A stretch of 64,000 nucleotides of DNA from Natroniella sp046097105 (GTDB lineage Bacteria > Bacillota > Halanaerobiia > Halobacteroidales > Halobacteroidaceae), in NCBI RefSeq assembly GCF_046097105.1, contig NZ_CP175562.1, positions 496,001-560,000 on the forward strand, read 5' to 3'. Below the pieces are notes generated by a model. That model searched no databases. It was not told the origin of the DNA and was given only the letters and a program-made list of their open reading frames with translations. Positions 18,363-26,762 of this stretch are shown piece after piece; position 1 is the first letter of the stretch, and every line of letters begins with the position of its first letter. Both the position numbers and the translations under genes were made by a program.

Positions 18363-19464
18363 ATGAAAAGAGCTTGGATGTTATTGTTGATCTTATCTTT
18401 GGTAGTAGCAACTGCTGGTACAGCCTTTGCAGGTCAGATATATGGTACTAAGGCCCATGGAATGGGTGGTGCATTTACTGCTGTGGCTGATGATGCCAGT
18501 GCGATCTATTGGAATCCAGCTGGTTTAGTACGAAGTGGATTGATAGGTGCTCAGGTTAATGGAGGTGCTGGTGGAGAGAATCTCAGTGATGTATCGGTCT
18601 TAATGGAACATCTTCAAGATGCGGATCAAGATGAGGAAAGTTTGAAAAAAATTACTTGAACTTGATGATATTGGAGTCAATTTAAATGGGCTGGCAGCAG
18701 TCAATTTAAGAAACTTTGGTTTAGGTTTAACATTTAATAATAATTTTGTATTTGAGACTGATGGTAGTGCAGATATAAAAGAAGATGATCTAACTATTGA
18801 TGATGAGGGAAATGTAGAATATACAGGTGATAATTTTCCTAAAATAAGTGCATCTAATACTCTTATTGGTCAAGGGCTTCTGTCTATGGGAACTAATTTG
18901 ACTAATGCTCCATTGAATCTAGGAACTATTTCTATTGGAGCTAATGCTAAATATCTAACTGCTAATCAGTATGTTCTCAGTATGGAAGGTGAAGAAGAGA
19001 ATGGTAGCTATGAAATGAATGCCGACGAAGATCCAAGGTCAGCTAATGGTTTCGGTTTAGATGCGGGAGCATTGGTGCGGGCAACTGATATGGTCAATGT
19101 TGGAGTTACTGCTAGAAATTTAGTAACTAATTGGGGTAGTCATGAGATTGATGAGTTAGATGAAAGATTACCAAGAACAGTTGTAGTAGGAGCAGCTGCT
19201 AATCTACCGTTTCCAATCGGAGCAACTGTTGCAGCAGATTTAGAGTTGCCTGATGAAGGAGACAGGGTTTATCGTGTGGGAGCTGAAAAGAATATAATTT
19301 TAGGTTTATTAACTTTAAGAGCAGGAGCTTATGGTACTGACTTATCAGATGGTGATTACCGAACAATCACCGGTGGACTGGGTCTTAATTTACCATTTAT
19401 TGATTTTAACTTGGCTGGTGATTCTGATAGTAATTATAGTTTTGCCGGAACTGTAAGCTTTTAA
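18363..19464 (+). pseudogene. Outer-membrane beta-barrel protein, frameshifted at an A7 tract
   Basis: A signal peptide (residues 1-21, ending AGTAFA) is followed by AHGMGGAFTAVADDASAIYW and NPAGL, the N-terminal signature of FadL/PorV/TraF-like outer-membrane barrel proteins, and the last residues (GTVSF) end in phenylalanine like many barrels. The first frame stops at 18659; the same protein continues one base on with LLELDDIGVNLNGLAAVN through to 19464, about 366 aa in all. The shift falls exactly at seven A (18645-18651); six A would restore the frame. The ATG at 18363, six bases after GGGGGG, is preferred over that at 18357. It may be a phase-variable gene, a pseudogene or a base-calling error. 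Confidence 0.82.
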
Positions 19465-19476
19465 TAAAGCTAAATG

Positions 19477-19516
19477 AAAGCGATGAATTGATTCAATTAA
19501 TTCATCGCTTTTTTAT
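19477..19516 (+). terminator. Terminator after the barrel-protein gene
   Basis: AAAGCGATGAATTGA pairs with TTAATTCATCGCTTT around a five-base loop, followed by T. Confidence 0.9.
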
Positions 19517-19717
19517 TACTTAAAAATTATCTTCTTTAAAGGTTGTGGATAATTTTTTTTAGGTTTTTAATGGTTTATTTAATCTGAAATTATGGCCGGA
19601 TGTTATTTCATTATTTAGAAAGCATTTGAAATAAAGAGGATAGTTATAGCTAAAACTATAAGTAATATACAGAATATACTACTTATAGTTAAATTTACAT
19701 TAAGAGGGGGATGAAAA

Positions 19718-20614
19718 ATGAAATTGAAGGAAAAAGTAGGATTGCAAACTGGTCATAAGATTGCACTAGGAATAGGAGCTATACTAGCCATCGTCTTAAT
19801 CTTTAATTTTGTTCTGGGGAATATGATAGCTAATAGCCTTGAAGAAGAAGTTGAACTTTATCTAGTAAATAATTTTGAAGAGGCTGAGCTTGTTCAAGCT
19901 AACTTATCTGTAAATCCTTTGCTTGGACTGATTAATGGTAATGAATTAACATTTGAAATTGAAGGAGAACGAGTAGAGATTGAAAGCTTAGAAGTTGAGT
20001 TAGGTTTAGCAAATCTGCTAGATTTAAAAGAGGGAGAAGATGTAACAGAAACTATTTTAAATTTAGATGATGTAGTTATTAAAGCGGAGAATATAACGGA
20101 TATCTCTGCCGAGGGCGTTATAACTAACTACCAAAAGATCAACCTAGCTTATAGCGGTCAAGCTGAGCTTGATAATCAAGATTTGGAATTTAATTTTGAT
20201 TTAAAAGTTGAAGATGCTAAAGCTAACTTTGAAGCTGTACTAGATCAGGATACGAGAATCTTACTAGGGATAGCTGGAGTTGATCCAAGTGAGATGAGTT
20301 TTAATTCCCTTAATTTGGTTATTAGTAGTGATCAGTTTTTTAGTGAAGATGAGGGGTTAACAAATTTTACAGTTGATCGATTAGAATTTGATACTGAATT
20401 ATTTAATCTTGATTCTGAGTTTGAGATGTGTTACTATCTTCCAGTTGATCAACTTGGGATCTTTACATCTGAAATTAGAATTGAACTGTTTGATCAGCAA
20501 TTACGAAATTTAGTCAAATTTCTTGAATATGATTTGGGTGTACAAGTGAACCGAGATGGAGAGCAGATAATTTTAACTCCATCTGGGCCAATATCCAATT
20601 TAAGTTGGGATTAA
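19718..20614 (+). CDS. Membrane-anchored protein of unknown function
   Basis: I do not recognise this family. The 298-aa protein has one hydrophobic segment near the N-terminus (about residues 16-38) and an acidic remainder predicted outside the cytoplasmic membrane, rich in short alternating hydrophobic strands (for example LTFEIEGERVEIESLEVEL and VVIKAENITDI), a pattern like that of AsmA/DUF945-type periplasmic beta-rich proteins. There are no catalytic motifs and only one cysteine. It has its own ribosome site (AAGAGGGGG) and stands alone between the barrel-protein gene and the glycine riboswitches. A link to the outer membrane is a guess. Confidence 0.7.
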   Translation: MKLKEKVGLQTGHKIALGIGAILAIVLIFNFVLGNMIANSLEEEVELYLVNNFEEAELVQANLSVNPLLGLINGNELTFEIEGERVEIESLEVELGLANLLDLKEGEDVTETILNLDDVVIKAENITDISAEGVITNYQKINLAYSGQAELDNQDLEFNFDLKVEDAKANFEAVLDQDTRILLGIAGVDPSEMSFNSLNLVISSDQFFSEDEGLTNFTVDRLEFDTELFNLDSEFEMCYYLPVDQLGIFTSEIRIELFDQQLRNLVKFLEYDLGVQVNRDGEQIILTPSGPISNLSWD

Positions 20615-20819
20615 CCCTTGTTAAAGGTTTATTCATCAAATAAAAGTGAATTTTATTACAATCCACCTTAAGAATTAATGTCTTATTTTTATTTGCATAC
20701 ATCACTCAAACTTAATGGTAAATATCAATAAAAAAATTCGTTGAAAATGTCTACTAATCTAATATATATACATAAGATATAAGTATATTATAAAAGAGCT
20801 AAAATCTTAAAAACTATTA

Positions 20820-20848
20820 TTGACATCTTTAAAAAGAGCTGTTAAAAT
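20820..20848 (+). promoter_or_regulatory. Promoter of the glycine cleavage operon
   Basis: A consensus TTGACA (20820-20825), 17 bases, and TAAAAT (20843-20848). It lies about 60 bases upstream of the first glycine riboswitch. Confidence 0.7.
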
Positions 20849-20910
20849 TAATAATGAAATGAGAACAAAATAGAAGTTATGGATAAATTCAGTTTAAGAA
20901 TGGTTTACCT

Positions 20911-21078
20911 TCTTAAGAGAGAGACCCAGAAAGTTAAGTTTTTAACTATTAATTATTCAATATTAAATGTTAAATATTAATAACTGGGCGCCGAAGGGGC
21001 AAGGAAGAGAACCTTCTCAAACTCTCAGGCAAAAGGATCTTAGAAGGGTAATCTCTGAACTGGTTATAGGACAGAGAG
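20911..21078 (+). promoter_or_regulatory. Glycine riboswitch 1 (single aptamer)
   Basis: Matches the gcvT-type glycine aptamer: AGAGAGAGACCCAG opens P1/P2, the core GGGCGCCGAAGGGGCAA (20986-21002) follows, then ACTCTCAGGCAAAAGGA (21021-21037), and a closing CAGAGAGAG. The loop between ACCCAG and CTGGG is extended by about 50 AT-rich bases. No second aptamer follows closely; instead a terminator hairpin comes directly after. In this class, glycine usually switches expression on. Confidence 0.92.
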
Positions 21079-21126
21079 AGTTTAAAGTTAGTTATAGTTT
21101 GCTAACTTTGCTCTCTCTTTTTATTT
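21073..21126 (+). terminator. Regulated terminator of glycine riboswitch 1
   Basis: AGAGAGAG (21073-21080) pairs with CTCTCTCT (21111-21118), with an inner AAAGTTAG/CTAACTTT stem, followed by T. The outer strand overlaps the aptamer's closing helix, so aptamer and terminator compete. Confidence 0.85.
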
Positions 21127-21210
21127 TATTATTAACTATCACAATACAAGGTTACATAAGGTTTTGAAATAGGGATAATTTAATAAATTAGGTTGAAGGT
21201 TATTTACCTT

Positions 21211-21376
21211 CTTAAGAGAGAGATCCAGAAAGTTAAGTTTTTTAACTATTAATTATTCAATATTAAATGTTAAATATTAACAACTGGGCGCCGAAGGTGC
21301 AAGGAAGAGCAATCTTCTTAAACTCTCAGGCAAAAGGATCTTAGAAGGATAATCTCTGAACTATTTATGGGACAGA
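21211..21376 (+). promoter_or_regulatory. Glycine riboswitch 2 (single aptamer, duplicate)
   Basis: A near copy of the preceding aptamer about 300 bases further on: AGAGAGAGATCCAG, the same AT-rich extension, GGGCGCCGAAGGTGCAA (21286-21302), ACTCTCAGGCAAAAGGA (21321-21337) and CAGAGAG. Differences are scattered and partly in loops. It is again followed by its own hairpin and T run, so gcvT expression must pass two glycine-dependent terminators in series. Confidence 0.92.
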
Positions 21377-21427
21377 GAGTTTAAGCTAAGTGAAATATAT
21401 TTGCTAGCTTTTACTCTCTCTTTTTAT
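21374..21427 (+). terminator. Regulated terminator of glycine riboswitch 2
   Basis: AGAGAGT (21374-21380) pairs with ACTCTCT (21413-21419), with an inner AAGCTA/TAGCTT stem, followed by a run of T. Confidence 0.85.
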
Positions 21428-21538
21428 TTTAAGTTAATCATTTTAATTTTTAGAAGGGGCTAAGCTTTAAATTTGTTGAAGCAAATGCATAAAAGGTTAG
21501 TTTTATATTAAGAATAATCAATAAAAGAGGGGATAATT

Positions 21539-22633
21539 ATGACCAATACTGTAAAAAAAGTTCCGTTAGATCAGACCCATAAAGAGTTGGGAGCTAAATT
21601 GGTTGACTTTGCTGGCTGGAGAATGCCCATTCAATATGAAAGTATTATTGAAGAGCATAATGCAGTTAGAAACAAAGCAGGTTTATTTGATGTTTCCCAT
21701 ATGGGAGAGATCAAGGTAACAGGAGATAACGCATTTAAATTCTTACAAAAAATATTAACTAATGATTTAGCCAAGATAGATGACCAGCAAATTCAATATA
21801 CAATGCTCTGTTATCCAGATGGTGGAGTAGTCGATGATCTATTAGTTTATCGTTTCAGTGCTGATGAGTATATCCTGGTAGTTAATGCAGCTAATATTGA
21901 ACAAGATTATGACTGGATTAAAGAACAAGAGATTGCTGGAGTAGAGATAGCTAACTTATCAGCAGATATAGCTGAAGTAGCATTACAAGGGCCAAAGGCT
22001 GAAGAGATTTTACAGGAGTTGACCGATTTTGATTTGGCTGAGATCAAATTTTTTCATTTTACAGAACAGATTGAAGTAGCAGGAGTAGAGACTAAATTTG
22101 TCTCTCGAACTGGTTATACTGGAGAAGATGGTTTTGAGGTTTATGTTGCTAACCAAGATATTAAAAAAGTTTGGGATGCTATCTTGGAAACTGGAGAAGA
22201 TGAAGTTGTTCCAGTTGGATTGGGTGCTAGAGATACCTTGCGTTTTGAGGCTAACTTGCCATTGTATGGTCATGAAATTGGCAAAGATAAGAATCCACTA
22301 GAAGCAGGATTGGGGTATTTCGTTGCGTTAGATAAGAAGGAATTTATTGGTCAACAAGCTTTACAAGAGATTGAAGCTGAAGGCTATCAGCGAAAATTAG
22401 TAGGGCTTGAGATGATAGATCGAGGGATTCCAAGAGAAGGATATCAATTATTAAAAGATGGTGAAATAATTGGAGAAATAACAACAGGTTCTTATGCTCC
22501 TGCGTTGGAGAAAAATATAGGTTTAGGTTACGTTAAGACTGATTATGCTGAAGTTGGAACCGAAATTACTGTTCAGATTCGAAGAAGAGAATGTAAGGCT
22601 AAATTAGTTGAACTTCCTTTTTATAAGCGTTAG
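21539..22633 (+). CDS. gcvT: Glycine cleavage system T protein (aminomethyltransferase)
   Basis: Transfers the methylene group from the aminomethyl-lipoyl H protein to tetrahydrofolate, releasing ammonia. At 364 aa it has the full GcvT length, with DFAGWRMPIQY near residue 24, FDVSHMGEI near 50 (the catalytic Asp region of the family is at the DGGVVDDLLVYR block near 97) and a C-terminal beta-barrel (GEITTGSYAPALEKNIGLGY). The start is the ATG after AGAGGGG. First gene of the glycine operon, under both riboswitches. Confidence 0.96.
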   Translation: MTNTVKKVPLDQTHKELGAKLVDFAGWRMPIQYESIIEEHNAVRNKAGLFDVSHMGEIKVTGDNAFKFLQKILTNDLAKIDDQQIQYTMLCYPDGGVVDDLLVYRFSADEYILVVNAANIEQDYDWIKEQEIAGVEIANLSADIAEVALQGPKAEEILQELTDFDLAEIKFFHFTEQIEVAGVETKFVSRTGYTGEDGFEVYVANQDIKKVWDAILETGEDEVVPVGLGARDTLRFEANLPLYGHEIGKDKNPLEAGLGYFVALDKKEFIGQQALQEIEAEGYQRKLVGLEMIDRGIPREGYQLLKDGEIIGEITTGSYAPALEKNIGLGYVKTDYAEVGTEITVQIRRRECKAKLVELPFYKR

Positions 22634-22703
22634 GATTAAGCTAGAAAAGAGCTCTTTATGAAGTGAAATAAATTAAATTAAAATAAAAGTGGAGGGATTT
22701 ATA

Positions 22704-23090
22704 ATGGGGATTGTAGAAGGAATTTTTTATACTGAGAATCATGAGTGGGTCAAGGTAGAAGGTGACACTGCTTATATTGGAATTACAGATTTTGCTCAAA
22801 AAGCTTTAGGAGAGATTGTATTTGTTGAGTTACCAATGGAAGGCGAAGATTTTGCTCAAGAAGAACCAATCGGTGTAATTGAATCAGTAAAAGCAGTTTC
22901 TGATCTATATACACCAGTAGGTGGAGAGATTGTAGAGAGTAATGAAGATTTATTTGATGCACCTGAAGGGTTGAATGAGACCCCTTATGAAAGTTGGATG
23001 GTTGCTATTAAATTAGCTGATGAGAGTGAAGTGGAAGACTTAATGTCTGCCAAGGAGTATGAAAATTTCTGTAAAGAAGAGGAGGAATAA
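22704..23090 (+). CDS. gcvH: Glycine cleavage system H protein
   Basis: Lipoyl carrier protein that shuttles the aminomethyl group between the P, T and L proteins. The 128-aa sequence contains the lipoylation site lysine in GVIESVKAVSDLY (K63). An upstream GTG at 22689 is in frame but lies within GTGGAGGGA, the ribosome site, so the ATG at 22704 is used. The lipoyl group is probably built by the LipM and LipS-like proteins encoded at the end of this operon. Confidence 0.96.
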   Translation: MGIVEGIFYTENHEWVKVEGDTAYIGITDFAQKALGEIVFVELPMEGEDFAQEEPIGVIESVKAVSDLYTPVGGEIVESNEDLFDAPEGLNETPYESWMVAIKLADESEVEDLMSAKEYENFCKEEEE

Positions 23091-23095
23091 TACTT

Positions 23096-24442
23096 ATGTT
23101 TCCATACTTACCCCATACAAGAGAAGATAGAAAAAAACTTATGGAGGGTATTGGTATAACAGAGATTGATGAATTATTTACTGATATTCCTGAGGCAGTA
23201 AAGTTAGATAGAGAGTTGGATCTAGGTCAACCATTATCTGAGTTTGAAGTCAAAGAAAGAATGAAGTATCTGAGTGGTAGAAATGAAAATTTGGAAGAAT
23301 ATACATCATTTTTAGGGGCAGGGATTTATGATCACTATATCCCTAGTGTTGTTGATCATATCTTATTGAGATCAGAATTTTATACAGCTTATACTCCATA
23401 TCAAGCTGAAACGAGTCAAGGTTACCTACAAGCAATATTTGAATATCAAACGCTAATCTGTGAACTGACTGGATTAGATGTAGCAAATGCTTCAATGTAT
23501 GATGGAGCAAGTGCAATTGCTGAAGCAGCTTTAATGTCTACTGCAGTTAAGCGGAGAAGAAGAGAGATTATTATTTCTAAAACTGTCAGTCCAGAGAGTA
23601 GAGAAGTATTGAAAACTTATTGTGATGCTGTTGATTTAGAGCTTGTTGAAGTAGATTATAAAGATGGAGTTACTAATAGTGATCAATTAGATGAACTTGT
23701 TAGTGAGAAGACAGCCGGTGTGATTATTCAAAATCCTAACTTCTTTGGTCAATTAGAAGATCTAGCTGAGATGGCTGAAGTTGTCCATCAAGCAGGTGCT
23801 TTATTTATTGTATCAGCTGACCCTATTTCATTGGCTTTATTAGAAGCACCAGGTAATTTGGGTGCTGATATTGTAGTTGGTGAAGGTCAAGCTTTAGGAA
23901 ATCCGCTTAACTTCGGTGGACCTCACTTAGGTTTTTTGGCAACAACGAAGAAGAATATGAGAAGAATTCCTGGTCGAGTCATTGGAGAGACGGAAGATGA
24001 AGAAGGAAATAGAGGCTATGTAATGACTTTACAGACTAGAGAACAGCATATTAGACGAGAACGGGCAACTTCAAATATCTGTTCTAATCAGGCATTAAAT
24101 GCTTTAGCAGCTACAGTTTATCTGACCTTGCTAGGAAAAGAAGGGTTGAAGAAAGTAGCTAAGCAGTCTGCTAGGAAAGCACATTATGCTGCTCAAAAGA
24201 TAAACCAACTGGAAGGTTATGAAGTATTATTTAATGGGCCATTCTTTAAAGAGTTTGCTGTTAAGGCTCATAAGTCAATCGAAGAGATCAATGAAGAGTT
24301 ATTAACGGCTAATATTATTGGAGGCTATGACTTGGAAGCAGATTATTCTGACTTAGAAAATGGAATGTTATTGGCCTTTACAGAAAAGAGAACAAAGGCT
24401 GAAATTGATCAACTAGCGGCACAATTGGAGGGGGTAAAATGA
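23096..24442 (+). CDS. gcvPA: Glycine dehydrogenase (decarboxylating) subunit 1
   Basis: N-terminal half of the split P protein, which decarboxylates glycine. The 448-aa protein has the family motifs FLGAGIYDHYIPSVV near residue 80, PYQAETSQGYLQAIFEYQT near 104 and GGPHLGFLA near 280, and lacks the PLP lysine, which is in subunit 2. Its stop overlaps the start of gcvPB in an ATGA, indicating coupled translation. The two-subunit form is usual in Firmicutes. Confidence 0.96.
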   Translation: MFPYLPHTREDRKKLMEGIGITEIDELFTDIPEAVKLDRELDLGQPLSEFEVKERMKYLSGRNENLEEYTSFLGAGIYDHYIPSVVDHILLRSEFYTAYTPYQAETSQGYLQAIFEYQTLICELTGLDVANASMYDGASAIAEAALMSTAVKRRRREIIISKTVSPESREVLKTYCDAVDLELVEVDYKDGVTNSDQLDELVSEKTAGVIIQNPNFFGQLEDLAEMAEVVHQAGALFIVSADPISLALLEAPGNLGADIVVGEGQALGNPLNFGGPHLGFLATTKKNMRRIPGRVIGETEDEEGNRGYVMTLQTREQHIRRERATSNICSNQALNALAATVYLTLLGKEGLKKVAKQSARKAHYAAQKINQLEGYEVLFNGPFFKEFAVKAHKSIEEINEELLTANIIGGYDLEADYSDLENGMLLAFTEKRTKAEIDQLAAQLEGVK

Positions 24443-25899
24443 GAAAAAAGAAGGATTTAATCTTTGAAATGAGTAAATCGGGAAGAGTTGCTTTTTCCCT
24501 TCCGCAAGATGAATTAGAAGAGCTAGATTTAGCAGATAAAATCCCAACTAAGTACTTACGAGAAGAAGATCCAGAACTACCAGAAGTAAGCGAATTAGAA
24601 GCAGTTAGACACTTTACTGAACTATCAAGTCGAAATCATGGTGTTGATAGCGGATTTTATCCTTTAGGCTCATGTACAATGAAGTATAATCCTAAGGTGA
24701 ATGAAGATATAGCTAGGATGACTGGTTTTACTGCTACTCATCCGTTACAAGATGAAAAGATGGTACAGGGTAATTTAGAGCTGCTTTATCAGATGGATCA
24801 AATGTTATCTGAGATTACAGGAATGGATCGATTTAATATGCAACCAGCTGCTGGAGCTCATGGTGAATTAACTGGGCTAATGATTATGAAAGCTTATCAT
24901 CAACAGAATGGAAACGAAGATAAGAATGAAATCATCGTTCCTGATTCAGCTCATGGAACAAACCCTGCTAGTGCTTCAATGGTTGGATTCAAAGTAATTG
25001 AAGTGGAATCTAATGAGCAAGGATTGGTTGATCTTATAGCACTAAAAGAGGTAGTTAGTGACAAGACAGCTGGTTTAATGCTGACTAATCCAAACACAGT
25101 AGGGTTGTTTGAAGAAGATATTTTAGAAATTGCTAAATTGGTTCATGAAGTTGGTGGGCTGCTTTATTATGATGGGGCCAACTTAAATCCAATTATGGGC
25201 CAAGTTCGTCCAGGTGATATGGGCTTTGATGTAATCCATCTTAATCTACACAAGACCTTTGGTACTCCACATGGTGGGGGAGGGCCAGGTTCAGGGCCGG
25301 TAGGTGTTAAGGAAGAGTTGGTTAAATATCTACCGAAACCACTGGTTAAAAAGGATGGAGATGAGTATTATTTTGATTATGATCGACCTGATTCAATCGG
25401 TAAAGTTAGATCTTATTACGGTAACTTTGGAGTAGTTGTTAAAGCTTATGCTTATATTTTAGCTTTAGGAGCTGCAGGGATTAAGCAGGTCAGTGAAGAT
25501 TCTGTATTGAATGCCAATTATCTAAAAGAAAAGTTAAAAGAACATTATAGTTTAGCGTATGATCGAATCTGTAAGCATGAATTTGTTTTATCAGGTAAGA
25601 AACAGAAGAAAAATGGAGTTAAGACGTTAGATATAGCTAAACGACTATTAGATTTTGGTGTCCATCCACCGACTATTTACTTTCCATTAATTGTAGATGA
25701 AGCATTGATGATTGAACCAACAGAAACAGAGACTGTAGAAACATTGGATCAATTTATAGAAATAATGATTCAAATTGCTCAGGAAGCAGAAGAAGAGCCC
25801 AAAAAAGTCCAACAAGCACCACACAATACTGTAGTAGGTAGATTAGATGAAGCTACCGCTGCTAGAAAGCCGAAGTTAAGATGGAAATCAGAGAAATAA
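24439..25899 (+). CDS. gcvPB: Glycine dehydrogenase (decarboxylating) subunit 2
   Basis: PLP-bearing half of the P protein. At 486 aa it has the PLP lysine in NLHKTFGTPHGGGGPGSGP near residue 273 and GSCTMKYNPKVNE near 80. GVRKPKL-like basic residues end the protein, and its last 19 bases overlap the first radical SAM gene. With gcvPA it forms the heterotetrameric P protein. Confidence 0.96.
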   Translation: MRKKKDLIFEMSKSGRVAFSLPQDELEELDLADKIPTKYLREEDPELPEVSELEAVRHFTELSSRNHGVDSGFYPLGSCTMKYNPKVNEDIARMTGFTATHPLQDEKMVQGNLELLYQMDQMLSEITGMDRFNMQPAAGAHGELTGLMIMKAYHQQNGNEDKNEIIVPDSAHGTNPASASMVGFKVIEVESNEQGLVDLIALKEVVSDKTAGLMLTNPNTVGLFEEDILEIAKLVHEVGGLLYYDGANLNPIMGQVRPGDMGFDVIHLNLHKTFGTPHGGGGPGSGPVGVKEELVKYLPKPLVKKDGDEYYFDYDRPDSIGKVRSYYGNFGVVVKAYAYILALGAAGIKQVSEDSVLNANYLKEKLKEHYSLAYDRICKHEFVLSGKKQKKNGVKTLDIAKRLLDFGVHPPTIYFPLIVDEALMIEPTETETVETLDQFIEIMIQIAQEAEEEPKKVQQAPHNTVVGRLDEATAARKPKLRWKSEK

Positions 25900-26762
25900 G
25901 TCCAAAATTAATCAAGAAGTTAGATCAAGCCTGGGAAGTTCGTCAACAGAACTTCCCAGCTTTTATTGAATTTGATTATCCTGAGCAGACGGAAGTTATA
26001 AGTTTGACTGGTAATGAGTGTGCGTTGGACTGTGCTCATTGTGGTGGGCATTACTTAGAACATATGCTTCCAATAGAGGATTATCAACAACAGGGCCAAA
26101 AAGAGAGTAATAGTTGTTTAATTAGTGGAGGTTGTACCAGTGCTGGATTGATCGATTTTTCAGCTTACAAGGAAGACTTAAATGATATTTCAGAAGAGAG
26201 GAAGGTCAATATGCATGTTGGGCTATTAGCTGAAGAGGAGGTTGAAGAGGTCAGTCAAATCGCTGATTCAGTCTCGTTTGATTTTATAGCAGACCAAGAA
26301 ACGATTGATGAGGTTTATGGTTTAGACCGAACGGTTGATGATTATATAACTACTTATAAAAGATTGCGAGAAGAGGTTGATGTGCTACCACATATCTGTA
26401 TTGGATTGAAAGGTGGAGAGATGGTTGGTGAGTATCAAGCTTTAGAGATACTAAAAGAAATAGGTGTTGTTGGGTTGGTCTTTATCGTCTTTGTTCCAAC
26501 TAAAGGAACTGAATATGAAGATCATTCTCCACCACCTTTAGAAGAGGTTCTCGAGTTGATAGCAACTGCTCGAGTTGAATTTCCAGAGATTCCAATTCAT
26601 TTAGGCTGTATGCGTCCTAAAGGGAGGTATCGTGCAGAGTTAGATTATTATGCAATTAAGGCTGGAGTTAATAAGTTAGTAGTACCGACCAGCTTTGGAA
26701 TTAGGCATGCTGAAGAATTAGGTTTGGAGATTGGTTATGGGGAGGAGTGTTGTATCTTATGA
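25881..26762 (+). CDS. Radical SAM protein, LipS1/LipS2-type lipoyl synthase subunit
   Basis: A 293-aa radical SAM protein with the cluster motif CALDCAHC (CxxxCxxC, about residues 47-54) and a further cysteine-containing SGGCTSAG loop. It overlaps gcvPB and the next radical SAM gene, and lipM follows. This arrangement, two small radical SAM proteins next to an octanoyl/lipoyl transferase, matches the LipS1/LipS2 two-component lipoyl synthases known mainly from archaea and some anaerobic bacteria, which together insert the two sulfurs that LipA inserts elsewhere. No LipA is present in the window. The family call is by motif and context; which of the two subunits this is I cannot say. Confidence 0.78.
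   Translation: MEIREISPKLIKKLDQAWEVRQQNFPAFIEFDYPEQTEVISLTGNECALDCAHCGGHYLEHMLPIEDYQQQGQKESNSCLISGGCTSAGLIDFSAYKEDLNDISEERKVNMHVGLLAEEEVEEVSQIADSVSFDFIADQETIDEVYGLDRTVDDYITTYKRLREEVDVLPHICIGLKGGEMVGEYQALEILKEIGVVGLVFIVFVPTKGTEYEDHSPPPLEEVLELIATARVEFPEIPIHLGCMRPKGRYRAELDYYAIKAGVNKLVVPTSFGIRHAEELGLEIGYGEECCIL

Noticed and set aside
18645..18651. Classical -1 programmed ribosomal frameshift at the A7 tract
   Set aside because: The needed shift is +1 (or -2), and the codon phase does not match the X XXY YYZ heptamer; a tract-length change explains it better.
20967..21167. 66-codon plus-strand frame upstream of gcvT
   Set aside because: It lies within the first glycine riboswitch and its terminator; no ribosome site and no protein-like pattern at its start.
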